Source: Apostichopus japonicus (lineage: Eukaryota > Echinodermata > Holothuroidea > Aspidochirotida > Stichopodidae). Taken from it: a stretch of DNA of 64,000 bases. Below the pieces are notes generated by a model. The model worked only from the letters and a program-made list of their open reading frames with translations. It was not told where the DNA came from and ran no database searches. The stretch is taken from contig NC_092580.1 in the NCBI RefSeq assembly GCF_037975245.1, positions 31,056,001-31,120,000 on the forward strand, given 5' to 3'. The first letter of the stretch is position 1, and each line of letters begins with the position of its first letter. Positions 54,801 to 60,800 of the stretch are shown here, in pieces. Position numbers and translations under genes: made by a program.

Positions 54801-57800
54801 TAAGTCTTTTGTTTCAATGAAAAGGAATGAATTTACCTCAACGTTGGTGTAATTGTGGACTATTTATGAACATTTAGGGGTATGCATCATGAAGTCATAT
54901 TTATTTGGTTCTAAAGTATTTGTGAATAAAATAAAATCATGGAAGATCAGAATTTATATTCACAAGCTACCTGTACACCACTGAGGGCAAACGATGTTTG
55001 CAAGTTTAATTGTTGGCTTTGGAAGATATGTATTTTATTTCTATTGGTCACCGGGGAATTCAACTATTTTATCTCATTTCAACCTGTTCTGGCCAACTAT
55101 GTACTGCAGTGTTATTAGTGTCATTTTGTGTTTTGCTTAACAAATTTTAAAAAAATCAAATATTGACCACTTAACTGGCAGGCAACTGTGTTGTACCTGA
55201 CAGGTACCTAAATTTCAATGTGATCAAAGTTTAAATGGCTTGCTGTTAGTCTTTCTGTCTTTCCGATATTCAATCTTAGTTTCTCAGATATATTTAGGAT
55301 CCTCTCTCTCTCTCACTCTTGTTCGCTTTTTCCTCGCAGATGGTAGCTGTCAAAACATTTGCTAATCGATCAGATGTCCATCCACATCGTATGATGAGGC
55401 AAGAGGTAACAAGACGTACATTATAGAAATACCCTTCAGTGATAATAACTTGAATAGGAAATTTAGAAAATTCTCCTATTACCTGCCTTCGCACAACAAT
55501 TGCACTCTTGCTATCCCTGGGTCAAGAACGTGCATTGAATTTTCAGCTTGACATTAATCTTTCATAGTGTTTCACCTTTTCATAGTGTAACTTTGATAAA
55601 AGAAATAAATGCTTGGAATGAATTGCAAAAGATATCATCTGATATTTTGGTATACCACCCACGTGCTTTGCTTTCATATAATACTATTGCACTCTTGCTG
55701 TACTTTGGTCCGAACTTAGATTGCATTTTCATGTCTGTTGTATATCATTAATGTATTGTCACCTTCCATAGTGTAACATTATTGAATGAATCATCAAAGA
55801 TATCATATGATATTTGTTATAACCAGCCTGATCCTTCATTTTGTTTACTCCTTGCCAACTTTTTGCCACTGACGTGACCTTTTCACCGTTTCTAACTCAT
55901 CCTGTTTTATAATTGCAATAACCACATAGCCACGTAAAATGATTCTCTGACAGGTCACCGTTCTGCGCCATCTGCAACATCCATGCCTCGTCTCTATGGA
56001 AGGGGTAGCATTCAAGCCCAGGATGTTAGTCATGGAATTAGCACACCTGGGATCCCTCGGGTCCTTGTTGAACTCAGAGAAGGGACATCTCAACCGTAAA
56101 TTGCAACATAAGATAGCTGTGCAGGTGAGTGTTACTGCAATGGGACCAGCACATTTAATAATATCAATGTACAACGTTTACATTGCATTGGAAAGGTCTC
56201 TGTTTCATTATTGCACTATATGTTTGGATGCTTTACTTTTATAGCCCTGCTGTATCTGGTCTATGGCAGCCGTCTACAAACTTTTAGCCCCACAACCCGG
56301 ATCTTCAATTAGGAATATAGCCACAACCCACCAAAACCCCTTCACCTTCAGAATTGATAATCAGAAATGTATGAAAGCTAGATTGGGCAGTGGAGCTGAT
56401 GTTTACAAGTTCATAACTTAATTGATCCCTGTCGGCAAGCTGCGAAAATTGCAGAAAAATCTTTGGGATCTGGAAAATCCCCAAAAATAAAATGAAAAAT
56501 TTGCCGTCGCCCTTTCTTTGCTCCCACCCCATGGTTTGCGGACCATCGGTCTATCACATGGTTGTGCTTTATGGACCATGGCAGATAATGGCAGATTATG
56601 TAGTTATGTTAGTTCTTATTTTATTATCAGACTGCTTAAAGGTTTATGCAAATGATGGCACTGATGTAATTTGCAAGGTTGGGTTGGATTACTGGTTTAC
56701 CAACCCGGAAATGTGCCGTTTTCCTCTTGTTCCAAGATATGCTAGTATCATTCCAGGTGCCAAATGTACTCCTTGTTATAAAGCCATAGCTAATCAGCTG
56801 AGGTCACATTTGTTTGTCTATTATTAATTTTTGTTTGTTTAACTGCAGCAAACTTGGCCCAAATATATTTATTTATATGTAAATTTTTGTTTTCATCCTT
56901 TTCATGTTAAGATCGCTGATGGTCTGGCATTTCTCCATGAAAACAGGATTGTATATCGAGACCTGAAACCAGACAATATTTTGATCTTTTCGTTGCAGCC
57001 CGGAGCTCCGGTAAGTGTTCATGTATATTCATGGTGAGGATTTTTCCTCTATATGTTTTTCCCCATACTTTCATACAGTGTTATAGGATCTTTCCTCTAT
57101 GTGTTTTTCCTCCATGCTTCTATACAGTGTTAAAGGATATTTCCTGTGTTTTTCCCCATGCTTTTATAAAGTGTTAAAGGATCTTTCCTCTATGTGTTTT
57201 TCCCATGCATTTATACAGTGTTAAAGGATCTTTCCTCTATATGTTTTTCCCCATTCTTTTATACAGTGTTAAATGATCTTTCCTCTATGTGTTTTTTCCC
57301 ATGCTTTTATTCAGTGTTAAAGGATATTTCCTCTATATGTCTTCCCTCCATGTTTTTATACAGTGTTAAAGGATCTTTCCTCTGTTTTCCCATGCTTTTA
57401 TACAGTGTTAAATGATCTTTCCTTTTGTGTTTTTCCCCCATGCTTTTGTACAGTGTTAAATTCATTAGTCGGTTAATGCAAAAAACTTGTGTGTAAAATG
57501 TTCATACTTCAGTTTTCAATCATATTTTTTCACTGTTTTCTTTATTTTAGCAAAATGTTAAGATATCAGACTATGGCATTTCCAGATTCACAACACCATA
57601 TGGACTGAAGGCTTCAGAAGGCACCCCAGGGTATCGGGCACCAGAGGTTATCAAGGGCACTTCAACCTATAATACAGAGGTCAATTCTCAGAAACATTGT
57701 GTTTCCCTGTTTCCAAGTTTGTTTGATATCCTTTATTTCGGTTCCTTCGTAATGTGCTTTCTGATAGAGAGATTGCATAATTCATTATTAAATTAATTCT

Positions 57801-60800
57801 TCCTCTTTGATATCATGTAGCTGAATGTTTATCCTTTTCTTTGATAGGTTGATATCTTTTCCTATGGGATTTTGCTTTATGAGTTAGTCACAGAAGGACA
57901 CAAACCATTCCAAGATTTGGATTTTCGAACTGAAATAGAAGATGCGGTAGTCAAGGTAACAGAGCTGTTTTATTTTCATGTGGAATATGTATGTGTCCTC
58001 AAAAAGTGAACCCCTCCCATACCCCTCTCCTCCTTCCTCACAGGTCCCTCTACTGTGTCTCCTAGGGAATGGATATGAACAAGGGAAGGTTGTAAAAAGT
58101 GTGATAGATAGAGGAACTTTAAAATTTGTCTGTAACAGCCTTCATGTATTGTGCAACTAATTTTAACCATATTCTGGTATTATGGCTATTAATATGAGAA
58201 TATATAAACATGAGATTTTTGTGATTACTGACGTGGGAATTTAAGAAGGTCCTGAATAACGTCTTGCTGATATTCTGAGTTCCTGACTGCATCGACTTCT
58301 CTTTGAACAAAGGCAAACATTTCTTAGCAGAGCAATGTTTTTCCTAGCTACCTAATATCTTTGAGGATGTGATTTTTTACTGTGAGGAGCAAGTTTTCAG
58401 ATGACAGAACGTGGGTTGCTGAAGCCAACTCCCATGAAGGGGGATATGGGGGTACTCCCTCTGAAAACTTAAAATTGCAGATGTAAAATGGTGCATTATG
58501 AATCATATTTAGGTTATAAAGTATGTCTTTAATTAGGTCTATAAGGAAGCTTGTGGAAATAACTACTTTTTGGGGGAATCGAAGGGGAAGGGGGGGGGGG
58601 TACATGCCCACACCCTGCATCTGTAGTATGCATTTCTATTTGCACAGGGATTTTCTCACATACTTTTTATATATTAGAGATAAGGAAGTCTTTAATCGGT
58701 AGGCAATAACTATTCAGGGACTGTACAACACAATATGTACAACACTATAGCAGTGGTGTTAGCAATTTAGCCAATATTAATGAGGAATTTCATGCTGAAA
58801 AGTAATCAAATACATCCTTTTATTAATGTTTGGTCCTTCTTTTCATAGGGAAGAGGTATCCCTCAAATAACAGAGTGTGGTGTGTCTGCCTGGCCAGATA
58901 TGCAAGATTTAATCAACAATTGTACAGAGAATGCACCACAAAAGAGACCAACAGTGAGTGATAACGTCTACATTAAATGCGTAAATTGATAACTTAATAG
59001 AAAACAAGACAACTAGTAGAAGTTTTCATATTTCTTAAGTTGTGTTTCCACAGAAAGTTTGTTGAGGGTTCCTAAACTGAAGTTTTGATTCTGTTAAATT
59101 AATTCCAAGTCCAAATTTCTGTTAAATTTTTTCTAAGTCTGAATTAATTCTACGTTTATCAGGTGTCAATTGGCATATTGGATGAAATAGATACATAGCT
59201 GGCATCGTTGACAAAGATAACGGCACAAAGATTTTGTCATTTCAGCATCATCCACTGAATCCAAAAAAGAGAGACTTCAATTGTTTTCAGACATAGTCTG
59301 TGAGTGGAAATTGTTTAAGGTTGAAAATTATAAATCATGGTTTGATCAGGAAATTGTCTTGTCTAGAACATCAAAAGGGGCTGTAAACTGATGTAAATAT
59401 ATATCTTAGAAAGGAGTAGTTTTGTCTCGCTTTGAAGTTGTATTTACAAAAGTTTCAGACTATGATGCATGTTTGATATTGTCCTTTAATAGCTCACTCC
59501 ATCCAGATTTGTATTCAAGGAAAATATGATACCCCTCTTCAAATCTTTGTGTTTTCACATTACTATTATATTTTTTTATTAAAGGGATAACAGTATGCAA
59601 ATAGTTGATTTTGTCAAGTTACAGATCCTCAAATACCACAATTGCTCTCAATCCAGGTTTACACTTTCAACATTTTTTTGATTATTAAAGAATTTACCCA
59701 TCAAAGCAACAGAGAAAACACTAATCAAAGTGGCTGGTATGTCTAGTTTAAGCCACAGCCCATTAAATCTGCTCTTCAAATTAGCAACAATAAACTCAGA
59801 ACGTAAATAGGATAATTCAGGTACTCAAAGAACATGTTTAATGCATTGCAAATGGTTGGTGAATTCATCTGCGGTTTCCATGCGTTTTTCAGGTGTAAAA
59901 CCAAAGCAATATTATTTGACCAAGTTAGTAGAATTACTAAAACAATGGCGCAACATTTAACAAATCTACCCTAGACTTAGGAGCTGATGTCACCATTAAC
60001 ATTGTATTAAAGGACCATTCCAAGCTTTTTAACATGCTTTATATACAGAAATAAACCATATCAACACTAAACAGCCTGAATAATGGTATCCTTGTAATAG
60101 TCTCATAGCTATGAATTATACATTAATATGAATAGTTATGAATTATGCATTAATATGAATAGTTATGAATTATGCATTAATATGAATAGTTATGAATTAT
60201 GCATTAATGATGGTATCCTTAAGTCTTATATTTATGAATTATGCATTAATGTTTATTTTGTATTGATACATATTACTTTTTATCATTATCTTACAGGCAT
60301 CAATGGTTTTACAAAGGCTGCAGTCTCCAGATTTCCTTTGCTTAAAACAGACATATGCCATTGGATCCATAAATGCAGAGGCTATGACAGTTAGAGTAAG
60401 CATTACGTTGTTTTTAAGTGTGCATTCTGAATATGATCTTTAAAACTCAATTTAAACTCAGTAATTACATTCCACATGTAAATTGTACATGGGTATATGT
60501 TTGTACCATCGGACACTACCTTTTTTAATCCTGGGGGAGGGGGGAGGGTGGTTGATATGATGGGTGTCTTATGTTTTGCAACTTTTGAAAAGATGTTGAA
60601 GAAAATTTGACTGTTTAGGTTGTACCACTTATACATAATATATATTTATGTACTGTACACTAGGAATTTTCTATGAGCACCCCCCTTCCCTACCTCTGAT
60701 TTTTGTGGGGGTGGGGGCGAAGTATATGTGGTTGCATCCCCACCATCAGGTGGTAAGAGTGCAAGTAACCATCATTTTTGTAATTACCAAATTTGCTCCC

